The translations under genes were made by a program, and so were the position numbers. This document shows positions 27,401-36,586 of a DNA stretch of 64,000 nt, piece by piece. Every line of letters begins with the position of its first letter. Positions within the stretch are counted from its first letter, which is position 1. Source of the stretch: Porticoccaceae bacterium. Lineage in GTDB: Bacteria; Pseudomonadota; Gammaproteobacteria; Pseudomonadales; Porticoccaceae. Below the pieces are notes generated by a model, which ran no database searches, was not told where the DNA came from, and was given only the letters and a program-made list of their open reading frames with translations. Where the stretch lies: positions 1 through 64,000 of the forward strand of contig JAQWIR010000007.1 in the NCBI GenBank assembly GCA_029248755.1, given 5' to 3'.

Positions 27401-29927
27401 GGCTCCAGGTGGCGGCCTTAACCTCAATTGGATTAAGTTGATGCCAACTGACCAAATGGCCACTGGTAATATAGGAACAGGTGTTGATGACAACCTAGAT
27501 ATAGGTGAAGTGATTAACTTTAATGATCTTTATATCAATTACGACCTGATCGATCTGGGTGATAGCCAATCGAATTTAGTCGTTGATCCAGTGGATAGTA
27601 CAAATACTGTTGTATCTATCCTGAAAGGTGCGGTTGCTCAGTCTGGGGTACAAATTGCAAGCGGGATAGTTACCTATCCAATCAGTGAAACATTAACTCG
27701 AGTTTCGATGCGTGTGTATAGCCCATCTGTTGGCACCTCAGTGCGCATAAAGCTAGAAGACTCCAGCAATAGCGCAAATTCGGTTGAAACTGAAACGCTA
27801 ACTACATTGGCTTATGCCTGGGAAACTCTAGTTTTTGACTTTAGCAATTCTGTAGCAGGAACCGCTGAATTAAATACAAATTATAATTTTGATAAAGTGT
27901 CAGTATTCTTTAATTATCTCAGTAATGGTAGCGGAGAAACCTATTACTTTGATGATATCACTATGCTAGGTGAGGCCACTGTACCAATCACACTAACACA
28001 AGAAATGTTGGTGGGTGAGTGGAAATTGGCACCAGAGCCTGGTTCAGCAGGCGTAGGCCCAGTATCGGGGGATATGGGCTGGTGGCAAATTGATGCGGGT
28101 GCTGTGATTGATAGAGATTGCCTGTTTGATGATCGATTTATCTTTGCTCAGGATGGTAGCTTTAGCAATCAAATGGATGGTTTTACTTGGGTTGAGCCAT
28201 GGCAAGGCGCTACTGCCGAGGGCTGTGGTACGCCGGTTGCACCTCATGATGGCAGCAGCAGTGGTGCCTATAGCTTAGATGCTGAAGCGGGAATGATTAC
28301 ATTAACCGGTATTGGCGCTCATCTAGGGCTACCAAAAGCAGGCGATGGTATTGAATTATCCAGTCCAGAGGATGCCTCAGAAACTATTGTTTATAAGGTA
28401 ATGGCTAACACAGATAATAGTATGACTCTAGAAGTTGCCTATTCAGGCGGATTCTGGACCTTTAAGCTGATAACTTCAGATTATGTTGCGCCTGAGCCAG
28501 AAGAGCCAATTCTAAGCGAAAACTATCGTATTGAAGCCGAAGATTGGACTCGAGTTGTCGCACAGCCAAGGGAAGTGGTTCTTGAAAATACTTCTGATAC
28601 TGGTGGCGGCAAAAATCTTGGCTATATTGATTCTGGCGACTGGATGGAATATGACTTTGATATTCCTGATTCTGGAAACTATGAGTTAGCACTAAGAGTA
28701 GCAAGTCAGAGTGGAAGCTCCCCTGGGTTTAGAGTGTCATTAGATGAGGTATTGGTGGATCAAATTGCAGTGCCAAACACCGGTGGCTGGCAGAATTGGC
28801 AGACAGTTTCTGGTGCTGTAATTTATCTTGGCCAAGGTTCACATACTTTACGACTAGAGGCTCGTTCTGGTGGTGCTAATATAAACTGGATCGAATTTGT
28901 TGAGACCGATGCACAAGCCGATTCATTGCCAGATGTATTACCCCAAATAACGGCTAGTGATTTAGTTGGCCGTTGGAAATTAGCTCCCGAAGCGGGTGCA
29001 ATGAGAAATCCATGGTGGTCTAATGATATAGCAGCAGTAACTATTCGAAGCTGTCTCTTTGATGATCTATTTGTCTTCTCTAGTAATGGTGCATTTACTA
29101 ATCAAATGAATGGTGAAACTTGGTTAGAGCCATGGCAGGGAGTAGCTTCAGAACAATGTGGAACACCTGTCGCGCCTCATAATGGCGCCGGTCGATTCGG
29201 TTATATTTTTGATGAGTCCGCTATGACCATAACATTAAATGGTACGGGCGCGCATATTGGAATTTCAAAGGTAATCAATGGCGCGGAAATTGAATCTCCA
29301 AGTGCAGCTCCAAGTTCAATTGTATATGAAATAGTTGATAGCACTGCGACAACCATGACTTTGAATGTTGATGTTTCTTGGGCTGACTGGACGTTTAAAT
29401 TAGTCGCTGTTGCAGATGATACTGGTGATGAGTCCGATGAACCAGTTGTCATTAACGACCCAACAGTTACACCAATCAATTTCAGTGCTACAAGTTCACC
29501 TGTTGGAGTGGATTTTATTGCGGTTGATTGCGATCTCTCGATTGATGTTAGTGAACCTTGTGACACACCATCAGCATTTGCCAGTGCTCAGGCTGTGTAT
29601 GTCTCAAATCAAGAAATAAACGATCAAGGCCAGTTAGTAGTGACTGTTTCTATGGAAACCGACCAAACAGAAACTACAGGGGCAGGTCTACTTGTTCATT
29701 TCGATAGTTCTGAATTGACTCTATCAGATGCGTTGGTAAGTGATTATGGGGCACTTGTTATTGGTCCTAACACGTTAGCGGATACGGATAATGCTGATAA
29801 TGACAGTGAAACTGACTCAGTTGTTAATATAGGTTGGGTTTCATTTGCTGGAGGCTGGCCTGGCCTTTCACCTGTTGATCTTGTGACTTTAACCTTTGAA
29901 ATTGCTGCTTCTGACGAAAGTAATTAA
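24459..29927 (+). CDS. Giant multidomain GH5 lipoprotein with four CBM6-type modules
   Basis: 1822 residues. Lipobox TISC. Order: GH5-type barrel (about 75-370; acid/base in EAHNEPV, Glu217; nucleophile in LLCTEFW, Glu315), a beta-trefoil/fascin-like stretch (about 385-475), CBM6-type modules (about 550-707, 730-855, 869-997), a beta-sandwich like CBM4/9 (about 1020-1175), a W-K-L-A-P-E module (about 1180-1345), a fourth CBM6 (about 1353-1487), a second W-K-L-A-P-E module (about 1500-1655) and a C-terminal cohesin-like sandwich (about 1700-1822). Aromatic-rich CBM6 motifs such as NTGGWQNWQTV recur almost word for word in the third and fourth copies. It likely attacks beta-glucan at the cell surface; GH5 subfamily and linkage are uncertain. 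It has a 236-base leader of its own and a terminator at the end. Confidence 0.85.
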   Translation: MRINFLNHSAFSADNPFKACALCFLLLFTISCGVETDNEDLDVPEGLEDTSNQDSDTYIPFGEIADISLDDITVRGRPYIDDSLGYNVIRSDMGTLLRGVSVSTDGGDPYNALNLLNKTDIQLESLQSMVSDYGFNTLHVYLEGDAEQNPDPVGINEELADHLVNITREAKMYLIITIGNNGENGAIHSMDKVLAFWDLYGTKYKDETHVIYEAHNEPVGGINAYWTPDDWNKQARMYEKIREVAPDTMILLGSFMSFFGGTPAINGANDLADEFPGIWDNAGFAFHAYWDLGQVESTIEAFKESDDYPALLCTEFWPGETKNGANEVFESHNIGWTQFEWLGGNDLELDRVKNYLDTYGTAWRPDNSDSTWPASGSPNIPIDQKIGLYSRVDKKFLGLDNQDRFIASDDSYDGEGSDEFIVVDAGDDGYIALLADNGKYLTVNRDSQGQPLVASADKIGNWQKFKWLELPPAEDTTGSVVRDIALRPWAGSGDLIGTIASSDGVEFGLTGPVGSGIKRGGANSYRMLTAYTDSVEPLQEIPPEPPGPFFGSPMPIPTNGDHNLPTSAPDNRLYASDYDIGGEGISYHDTGAVNLGEAYRPFEGVDVESSNEEHTAVGFFEDEEWLDYTVDVAQAGNYIITFRTASSGGGFISFESDCEKLTGNLPTPDTGWWDIWQDTTVDVTLKAGVQKLRVVSGGNMNLMNMDIQLGGEGGSDYGAGCEWIPPEPDDLKVEVEDWTTVVVAPEGTVNINAVATDSDLSLHVGNFDAGDFIEYAVELPETSCYRAEYRVASGTGSVGFELMFDGETADTFKISPTGGFSSWVTFTRHYELTEGSQTLRLEALGDSFNVNWLAFNATDAVDCELSAAISIEAEAYSNSVELPNGEVGIQSTEDEGGGLNVGWIDAGDWMEYEIEVIEAANYSVSYRMASESGSSSGVNLLKDGNLVDSVQVPNTGGWQNWQTVTGGNISLEVGDYVIRFEAPGGGLNLNWIKLMPTDQMATGNIGTGVDDNLDIGEVINFNDLYINYDLIDLGDSQSNLVVDPVDSTNTVVSILKGAVAQSGVQIASGIVTYPISETLTRVSMRVYSPSVGTSVRIKLEDSSNSANSVETETLTTLAYAWETLVFDFSNSVAGTAELNTNYNFDKVSVFFNYLSNGSGETYYFDDITMLGEATVPITLTQEMLVGEWKLAPEPGSAGVGPVSGDMGWWQIDAGAVIDRDCLFDDRFIFAQDGSFSNQMDGFTWVEPWQGATAEGCGTPVAPHDGSSSGAYSLDAEAGMITLTGIGAHLGLPKAGDGIELSSPEDASETIVYKVMANTDNSMTLEVAYSGGFWTFKLITSDYVAPEPEEPILSENYRIEAEDWTRVVAQPREVVLENTSDTGGGKNLGYIDSGDWMEYDFDIPDSGNYELALRVASQSGSSPGFRVSLDEVLVDQIAVPNTGGWQNWQTVSGAVIYLGQGSHTLRLEARSGGANINWIEFVETDAQADSLPDVLPQITASDLVGRWKLAPEAGAMRNPWWSNDIAAVTIRSCLFDDLFVFSSNGAFTNQMNGETWLEPWQGVASEQCGTPVAPHNGAGRFGYIFDESAMTITLNGTGAHIGISKVINGAEIESPSAAPSSIVYEIVDSTATTMTLNVDVSWADWTFKLVAVADDTGDESDEPVVINDPTVTPINFSATSSPVGVDFIAVDCDLSIDVSEPCDTPSAFASAQAVYVSNQEINDQGQLVVTVSMETDQTETTGAGLLVHFDSSELTLSDALVSDYGALVIGPNTLADTDNADNDSETDSVVNIGWVSFAGGWPGLSPVDLVTLTFEIAASDESN

Positions 29928-29935
29928 TAGTATGA

Positions 29936-29963
29936 AAAAAAGGGCCTTTAAGGGCCCTTTTTT
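29936..29963. terminator. Rho-independent terminator after the giant GH5 gene
   Basis: A6-GGGCC, loop TTTAAG, GGCCC-T6, 9 bases past the stop; it can also serve the convergent gene ending at 29979. Confidence 0.85.
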
Positions 29964-29978
29964 ATAAAAAATTATTTT

Positions 29979-30536
29979 TTAATGCATTATTTTGGTAAAG
30001 GATCTAAAGCCATCCTGCATTTGAATATACCATTGAGGCACTGATGGTCCATCACCAACAGGTTTGATTTTAGTATGCTTTTTGACCACATCAGTTAAAA
30101 TCTGATCACTCTCAGGCTCAATATCAACAAAAAACACATGCTTCCCGTTTTTTAATGCCTTTTCAAAACGAGCAAATCGATTATTATTACGCTGTATTCC
30201 AATAAAGCCAAATTCCCAAGTGAAGAATCCTACTATTACTATTGATAAAAAAATAAACGGTACCCAAGTGGCCTGTTGCGCCCAGCCTGCTAGTGCAACA
30301 ATATAAAGTATTAATGTTGCTGCGATAACACCAACTACTGCACCTATTTTTGTGCTGTGAACAACATCCGTACGAAGAACGGCTTCAACCTCATTAAGAT
30401 TTGGATGTTTTGCAACCTGAGCGTCATCTAAGCTTAATACATGAGAATGGGCGGCTGATATACCTATAGTTTCAAGTTCTACTTCAAGTGATTCGAGATC
30501 ACTAAGGTTATTGCTGATATAAAAATGTCTATTCAT
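29979..30536 (-). CDS. Two-helix membrane protein of unknown function
   Basis: 185 residues. A cytosolic N-terminal part (LESLEVELETIGISAAHSHVLS..., resembling a small alpha/beta signalling domain of 'general stress' type), two adjacent transmembrane helices (about 64-84 and 92-111) and a soluble C-terminus with KHVFFVDIEPESDQ. Similar proteins are found in many Gammaproteobacteria beside unrelated genes. It stands alone inside the glucan locus and faces the GH5 gene, so there is no reason to tie it to glucan use. Family not recognised with confidence. Confidence 0.6.
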   Translation of the reverse strand: MNRHFYISNNLSDLESLEVELETIGISAAHSHVLSLDDAQVAKHPNLNEVEAVLRTDVVHSTKIGAVVGVIAATLILYIVALAGWAQQATWVPFIFLSIVIVGFFTWEFGFIGIQRNNNRFARFEKALKNGKHVFFVDIEPESDQILTDVVKKHTKIKPVGDGPSVPQWYIQMQDGFRSFTKIMH

Positions 30537-30803
30537 AATAATACCCTCAAGCTTTTTTGATTATTTATGATTTCTCATGGCACAAAAAAAGTGCTCTCAT
30601 CTCTTTTTGTTACGATAGCAATTTGAAAGAGGATTAATTCTGCAAAGTAGGCACATAAACCTCATATAAACTCAAAATTTATATATTAAGTTTAGTTCAT
30701 GTACGAGAGGGTTTTATAATTACAGTAATTATGACGTAAGTGCTTAAAGGCTATGGATACTAGCTGATGGTTTGGGATTAGTGCGGTTAATAAAGGATTA
30801 AAA

Positions 30804-31715
30804 TTAACTTTGCATAACTAGTTTTGGTGTTCTATCAGCGTGGTAGATTCCCCAATGTTTTTCTGGCTCTAATGGATCTGGCGAGCCTTTCCAATTTTCA
30901 TCAAAGGCCTCAAAGAAATAAACCAGTACCTGCTGTTCTTGGGCCCAGTTCATTAGTTGATGGAAATACTGTTGTTGAAACCACTCATTGACATTATCAC
31001 TTTCAATACCGCGTCCATTTGAATTCGTAGCCCAACCTGCCTCAGTAATAATAATCTGTTTATCAGGGTAGGCATCTTGGACTGCTTGATAATTAGCTAT
31101 GGTGTAAGCTAAGCCTTCATCAATACTCTTGAATTCCCAAACTGGGTAAGTATGTATCGAAATAACATCAAGCTGGTCTGCAAGTGGTCTTAAGTTTTCA
31201 AGCCAAGGAACATAGTTTTCACAGAAAGTAATAGGTTGCTCTACTTGAGATCGTGCTTGCTGGGCATAATTAATTAAACTTTCAGTAGGGACCAAATGGT
31301 CAGTCCAAGCTACTGCAGCTTCGTTACCTATAGATACGGAGCTGATAATAGCTGGATATCTATTCGCCAACCTAATAAGTTCTTCAATTTGCTGTTCATT
31401 GTGTTGTTTATTACTGCGTAATTGCTCGTCGGAATAAAGCCCTCCCCAAGGGCAATTCTCATTACACACCTCGGCAGTAACATAGGCGCCAAGCATTACA
31501 TCAAAGGGGAACTTCTCAGCTTCAATAACATGCAAAACGGTTTTTGAATGCTCATCACTGCCGTAGAGACGCAATGATTTCCAATCATTTTTTAGAATAA
31601 GCAAGTCTTGCTTAACTTGTTCATAGGTTGGAAAATCACCACAATCTGGACTCTGGCCATCCCGATATCCTGAATAGCAAATAGCTTTGGCGAAAGGTAT
31701 ATTTTTTTTAGTCAT
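30804..31715 (-). CDS. Cytosolic GH17-type beta-1,3-glucanase/transferase (copy B)
   Basis: 303 residues with no signal peptide or lipobox. GH17 clan-A signatures: SIGNEA with acid/base Glu132 and IITEAGWAT with nucleophile Glu225, plus VISIHTYPVWEF and FFEAFDENWKG (substrate cleft). Three nearby cysteines (CNENC at 84-88 and Cys25) are unusual for the family. It starts 4 bases after its neighbour at 31720-32610, so the two are translated together. GH17 covers endo-beta-1,3-glucanases and beta-1,3-glucanosyltransferases; a cytosolic member next to a phosphorylase probably trims or rearranges imported laminari-oligosaccharides (inference). Confidence 0.85.
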   Translation of the reverse strand: MTKKNIPFAKAICYSGYRDGQSPDCGDFPTYEQVKQDLLILKNDWKSLRLYGSDEHSKTVLHVIEAEKFPFDVMLGAYVTAEVCNENCPWGGLYSDEQLRSNKQHNEQQIEELIRLANRYPAIISSVSIGNEAAVAWTDHLVPTESLINYAQQARSQVEQPITFCENYVPWLENLRPLADQLDVISIHTYPVWEFKSIDEGLAYTIANYQAVQDAYPDKQIIITEAGWATNSNGRGIESDNVNEWFQQQYFHQLMNWAQEQQVLVYFFEAFDENWKGSPDPLEPEKHWGIYHADRTPKLVMQS

Positions 31716-31719
31716 AATT

Positions 31720-32610
31720 TTATTTTGAATATTTTAAATTTTCGTTTTTATCCCACAAACCCCAATAGGCGCCGACATCACCCTCAGCACCCGTTTTCCA
31801 TGATTCATCAAATGATGAAAAATAGAACATATCTATTTTTTCTGACTCTGTCCACTGCTGACTATTTAGAAAATACCGAATGGCATTGGTTTCTGAGGGC
31901 TCAGCCCCATGAAATTTTTGGCCGCGATTTGGCCAACCCGTTTCTGTAATAATCACTTTCTTGCCTGCAGCGGCTTTAACAGTTCGTCTATACATATCTT
32001 TCATATAAAGCAAAGAATATTCAATAGGACAGCCCTCCCAGAAAGGATAGCAGTTAGCTAAAATAATGTCGCAAGCTTTGGTTAACGCCGGACGATCTTC
32101 AAATTCATAATAGGCATCAACATAGCCTACAGGCAGTTTGGGTACGGCTTCCTTTACTCTGGAAATATATTCAAGTAACTGCTTTTCAGATAGATCATCA
32201 CGATATAAAACTTCATTGCCTACGGCACAAATATTGACATAACCTTGATTGGCTAGCTTAATAAGTCCTTCGATTTCTAATTCATTTTTATCCAAATCAT
32301 CACTAAGCCATGCGCCGACTAAGGTTTTCTTACCCATTTCTCGAGCAACCATAGGTATAAATTCGTTACCTAAAAGACAAGAAAAGGAACGGACCCATGA
32401 AGTGTGAGGTTTGAGTATAGCCATGCGCTCTCGAATTTGTTTGATTTCAAGCTGCTCGCCAGGCTCTTGACCTTCGCGATAAGCACTAAAACCAATGCCA
32501 TGAATTCCAGAGTCTAAGCAACTCTTAAAATGTTCCTGCATTTTTACTTGGTTTAGTTCAGAAATATCTATTCCGGTAAGGGATAGTATTTTTCCTTCTC
32601 TTTTGGACAT
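31720..32610 (-). CDS. Cytosolic GH17-type beta-1,3-glucanase/transferase (copy A)
   Basis: 296 residues, no signal peptide. AVGNEV (Glu133, acid/base) and IITETGWP (Glu223, nucleophile) are intact, with NCYPFWEG and FYFSSFDESWKTGAEG in the cleft. It is clearly related to the next gene and to the lipoprotein GH17 at 39502, but the three differ enough to suggest different chain-length or linkage preference. It is the first gene of a two-gene minus-strand operon, divergent from the phosphorylase. Confidence 0.85.
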   Translation of the reverse strand: MSKREGKILSLTGIDISELNQVKMQEHFKSCLDSGIHGIGFSAYREGQEPGEQLEIKQIRERMAILKPHTSWVRSFSCLLGNEFIPMVAREMGKKTLVGAWLSDDLDKNELEIEGLIKLANQGYVNICAVGNEVLYRDDLSEKQLLEYISRVKEAVPKLPVGYVDAYYEFEDRPALTKACDIILANCYPFWEGCPIEYSLLYMKDMYRRTVKAAAGKKVIITETGWPNRGQKFHGAEPSETNAIRYFLNSQQWTESEKIDMFYFSSFDESWKTGAEGDVGAYWGLWDKNENLKYSK

Positions 32611-33043
32611 TGATTAATACAACCTTAGAAGTTCATATTTAATGACTAGTTTACATTAAGTTTAGCGCATTTATCAGAGTGAAATTTCGAATTCAAATTT
32701 CTTTTTCGCCTAATTTTTTTAAAGAATCCTAATAGATAAAAGTACAACTGACAACTGACAAATTTAATATTTAAATACCTTATATTTTTCTTTTAGCCAA
32801 TGATAGTGGTAAATAATGAATAAATATGCAGATATTTGGCCAATTTTCGGCAAAAAGGTCTTTTTAAACGACCGATAAACTAGCGAAATTAAAATAGTCC
32901 ACTTAGAATAGCCCGCTTTTGAGTTTTATCAGATATCGTATATAGCATTAAAAGTCTAAATGAGACAAAAGGATTTGTTAGCAGGTATCCATTAATGTGG
33001 ATTCCAGTACTTACTTTAAACAATATAATTAGTTAGGTTTCAA
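32611..33043. promoter_or_regulatory. Divergent regulatory region between GH17 pair and GH149
   Basis: 433 bases, very AT-rich, no open frame. It carries the start signals for the minus-strand GH17 pair and the plus-strand phosphorylase. A 5-base-arm repeat ATCCA...TGGAT lies near 32988-33003. The phosphorylase ATG has no strong ribosome site (TTAGGT only). Confidence 0.45.
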
Positions 33044-36000
33044 ATGACTCATAAGCAAATTCACCTAGGGCAGCAACTTCGTCAAACCAGTAATATTGAG
33101 GTTGGCGGCCAATATGTCAGTATAGAAGGCGAGACTTTCTATCAAATTGAAAACTACGATCAGATGAAGGATTTCTTTATCAGCGTAGTGAGCGACTCTG
33201 ATCACTGGATGTTTATATCCACTCGTGGAGGGCTTTCTGCTGGCAGAATTAATTCAGAAAATGCACTTTTTCCATACTACACAGATGACAAAGTGAGTGA
33301 TGGGTCTCCCTTTACAGGTAGTAGAACCATAGCTCTAGCAACTATTGGCGATAAGACCTCTCTTTGGGAACCGTTCTCCGAGCAATACAATGGAATTTAT
33401 AACACCACGCGCAATCTTTATAAGAATGTATTTGGTGATAAGCTAATTTTTGAAGAAATAAACCATGATCTCGCTCTTACATTTCGCTATTCATGGCGAA
33501 CGTCAGATAAATTTGGTTTTGTAAAAACTTCTACCTTGATTAATACAGGCGACTCTTTGGCGCAAGTTGAGATCATTGATGGTATTGAGAATCTCATTCC
33601 TTATGGAGTTGAGACTGATGTTCAGGGCAATTTAAGTTGTTTGGTAGATGCGTATAAAAAGAATGAGCTTGAGGCCGACAGCGGCCTTGGCCTTTATAGT
33701 ATGAGTTCAATTCTGGTAGATCGTGCGGAACCAAGTGAAGCGTTGTCTACAACAACCGTTTGGTCCGTTGGCCTATCTGAGTCTAAAAAGCTAGTGTCTT
33801 CTCTTCAGTTGGATAATTTCCGCAAGGGTAATGCTGTTGACCAAGAGCTTGATGTTCGAGGTCGACGCGGTGCTTATTTTGTAAATGATTGTTTAGCCTT
33901 GAGCCCCTCTGCAGAAAAAAGTTGGAGCATTGTGGCTGAAATTAATCAGGGCCCTGCGAAAGTAAAAGACTTAATTGCATACTTAAAAGCGGATGATAAT
34001 ATCAGACAGGATATAGAAGCTGATATCGCTCTTGGTTCAGAAAATCTTGCTCGTATTGTCGGTATTTCAGATGGTCTTCAGGTGACTGAAGATAAACTAA
34101 GTGCAAACCATCACTTTGCCAATGTTTTGTTCAATGTTATGCGTGGTGGTCTGTTTGTCGATAACTACGCAGTGCCAAAGGCTGACTTAATCGCCTTTGT
34201 TAAAGGCTTTAATCGCGGCGTATATGATCAGTTTACAGACTTTTTCGAAGCCTTAGATGACACGTTCCACTACAGTGATTTAATTAAAGCAGCATCAAAA
34301 CAAAATGATGCCGGCATTCAACGTATCTGTTTTGAATATTTACCCCTTTCATTTAGCCGCCGACATGGTGATCCTTCTCGGCCCTGGAATAAGTTTAATA
34401 TTAAAGTGAAGCAAGAAGATGGTTCACAGTTGCTAAACTTTGAGGGTAACTGGCGTGATATTTTCCAAAATTGGGAAGCTTTGAGTTATTCAATCCCCAA
34501 TTATATTGAAAGTATGATCTGTAAGTTTGTGAATGCTTCTACAGCTGATGGCTATAACCCGTACCGCATCACTAAAGCCGGTATTGATTGGGAAAAGCCA
34601 GATCCGAGCGACCCTTGGGCCAATATTGGCTATTGGGGTGATCATCAGATTATTTATTTATTGAAGTTCTTGGAATTTTCTAATGATCATCATCCAGGTA
34701 CCTTACGCGATTTCTTAACCCGCGATCTATTTTGTTATGCCAACGTGCCTTACAAAATTAAAGGCTACCAAGATTTATTAAAAGATCCGCACAATACCAT
34801 TGATTTTGATGAGTCCGTTGACGAACTTATTGAACAGCGGGTCTCTCAGGTTGGTGCTGATGGACGTTTAATTTGGGATAAGAATGGCTCAGTTTATTAT
34901 GTGAACTTAACTGAGAAGCTTCTAGCGACAATGTTATCTAAATTGTCGAACTTTATTCCAGAGGGCGGTATTTGGATGAACACCCAACGCCCAGAGTGGA
35001 ATGATGCAAATAATGCATTGGTTGGCTATGGCGTGTCCATGGTAACGCTATATTACACGCGACGTTATCAGCAGTATCTTCTTGATTTATTTGCTAACTC
35101 TGAGCTGCAAGAAGTGGCCATATCAGAAGAAATTAATGCGCTACTTAAATCAATTAACAGTACCTTTGAAAATAATAAGCAATTATTAGCTGGAAAAATC
35201 AATGATACAGATAGAAAGCGCGTTGTTGATGCTCTAGGTGAAGCAGGCAGTGATTTCCGTAGCGGTGTTTATAGCAATGACTTCAGTGGTCATCGCGTTG
35301 TGCTTAAAACGGCTGACTTGATTGCATTTTTGAAACTATCTCTGGAATATATTGACCACACCATTGGGGCTAATCGTCGTGAAGACGGTTTATATCACGC
35401 TTATAACCTTATGACGGCCACTAAAGATTCTGTAGAAGTAAACTATCTTTATGAAATGCTAGAGGGTCAAGTAGCGGTCTTGAGTTCTGGCTATTTAAGC
35501 CCTGAACAGGCGTTAGAGGTGCTGACTTCATTGAGAAATTCGGCGGTTTACACGGCACGTCAGCACTCTTATTTATTGTATCCTGATCGTGAACTAACTC
35601 GTTTTGTGGATAAAAATATTATTTCTGAAGCACAGTTTAACAGCTCTAAACTACTAGCATCGTTAATTGCCTCTGGTGATACATCATTGGTAGAAAAAGA
35701 TTCTCAGGGTGGATATCACTTTAATGGTGCCTTCAATAATGTCGATAGCGCTAAAGCTGTTTTAGACAGCTTAAAAGAAAATGGCTACCAAGATTTAGTT
35801 GAGAAAGAGCAATCACTGATTGAAGACATTTTTGAAGCAGTCTTTAATCATCGCCAATTTACGGGTCGATCGGGTGGTATGTATGCCTATGAGGGTCTTG
35901 GCTCGATTTACTGGCACATGGTATCTAAACTATTGTTGGCAGCCCTTGAAAATTTCCGCAAAGCCTTAGAGCAGGGCTCTGATGCGGTTACTGTGGGTAA

Positions 36001-36508
36001 ATTAGCGGATTGTTATTTCGATATACGCGCGGGAATTGGCTTTAATAAAACACCAGATAATTACGGTGCATTTCCAACCGACCCATACTCTCATACCCCA
36101 GGTTTTGCCGGTGCTAAACAGCCAGGTATGACGGGTCAGGTTAAAGAGGAAGTAATTACGCGTCTTATGGAGCTGGGTCTATCAGTGAAGGACGGGACTA
36201 TTTGCTTTAAGCCGTTTATTCTTAGAAAGTCTGAGTTTCTTTCAGCTTCTGATAGTCTAAGTTACTTTGATACTTCAGGCGGTCATCAGTCGGTAAATCT
36301 TCAAGCTGGTCAACTAGGCTTTACCTACTGTCAGGTTCCGGTTATTTATAGTCTTGCAGATGAAACATCCATCATAATCAGCTTTGCTGATGGTTCTGAA
36401 AAGGCGATTGCAGCAGATGCTATTGATGCGCAAACATCACTTGCTATTTTTGATAAAACTGGCGAAGTGGTCAAAATTCAAGTTGCTCTTCAACCGGGTC
36501 TTGAATAA
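33044..36508 (+). CDS. GH149-type beta-1,3-oligoglucan phosphorylase
   Basis: 1154 residues, cytosolic. Size and layout (beta-sandwich N-terminus starting with GETFYQIENYDQM, linker, (alpha/alpha)6 barrel, C-terminal jelly roll) fit the large glycoside phosphorylases of GH149; GH94 members are about 800. The catalytic-acid region reads TQRPEWNDANNALVGYG, where Asp654 corresponds to the acid in the D/E-W-N-D motif of GH94-related enzymes. Reaction: beta-1,3-glucan oligomer plus phosphate gives a shorter oligomer plus glucose-1-phosphate, saving an ATP. GH161 is the alternative family. A perfect terminator follows, shared with the convergent permease gene. Confidence 0.8.
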   Translation: MTHKQIHLGQQLRQTSNIEVGGQYVSIEGETFYQIENYDQMKDFFISVVSDSDHWMFISTRGGLSAGRINSENALFPYYTDDKVSDGSPFTGSRTIALATIGDKTSLWEPFSEQYNGIYNTTRNLYKNVFGDKLIFEEINHDLALTFRYSWRTSDKFGFVKTSTLINTGDSLAQVEIIDGIENLIPYGVETDVQGNLSCLVDAYKKNELEADSGLGLYSMSSILVDRAEPSEALSTTTVWSVGLSESKKLVSSLQLDNFRKGNAVDQELDVRGRRGAYFVNDCLALSPSAEKSWSIVAEINQGPAKVKDLIAYLKADDNIRQDIEADIALGSENLARIVGISDGLQVTEDKLSANHHFANVLFNVMRGGLFVDNYAVPKADLIAFVKGFNRGVYDQFTDFFEALDDTFHYSDLIKAASKQNDAGIQRICFEYLPLSFSRRHGDPSRPWNKFNIKVKQEDGSQLLNFEGNWRDIFQNWEALSYSIPNYIESMICKFVNASTADGYNPYRITKAGIDWEKPDPSDPWANIGYWGDHQIIYLLKFLEFSNDHHPGTLRDFLTRDLFCYANVPYKIKGYQDLLKDPHNTIDFDESVDELIEQRVSQVGADGRLIWDKNGSVYYVNLTEKLLATMLSKLSNFIPEGGIWMNTQRPEWNDANNALVGYGVSMVTLYYTRRYQQYLLDLFANSELQEVAISEEINALLKSINSTFENNKQLLAGKINDTDRKRVVDALGEAGSDFRSGVYSNDFSGHRVVLKTADLIAFLKLSLEYIDHTIGANRREDGLYHAYNLMTATKDSVEVNYLYEMLEGQVAVLSSGYLSPEQALEVLTSLRNSAVYTARQHSYLLYPDRELTRFVDKNIISEAQFNSSKLLASLIASGDTSLVEKDSQGGYHFNGAFNNVDSAKAVLDSLKENGYQDLVEKEQSLIEDIFEAVFNHRQFTGRSGGMYAYEGLGSIYWHMVSKLLLAALENFRKALEQGSDAVTVGKLADCYFDIRAGIGFNKTPDNYGAFPTDPYSHTPGFAGAKQPGMTGQVKEEVITRLMELGLSVKDGTICFKPFILRKSEFLSASDSLSYFDTSGGHQSVNLQAGQLGFTYCQVPVIYSLADETSIIISFADGSEKAIAADAIDAQTSLAIFDKTGEVVKIQVALQPGLE

Positions 36509-36531
36509 GCGTAGATATAATAATGTGAGAC

Positions 36532-36561
36532 AAAAAAGCCGTCTAGATAGACGGCTTTTTT
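36532..36561. terminator. Bidirectional rho-independent terminator
   Basis: A6-GCCGTCT, loop AGAT, AGACGGC-T6, perfect stem, between convergent GH149 (ends 36508) and permease (ends 36587). Confidence 0.9.
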
Positions 36562-36586
36562 ATTATTAGAGATTACTCAATTTATC

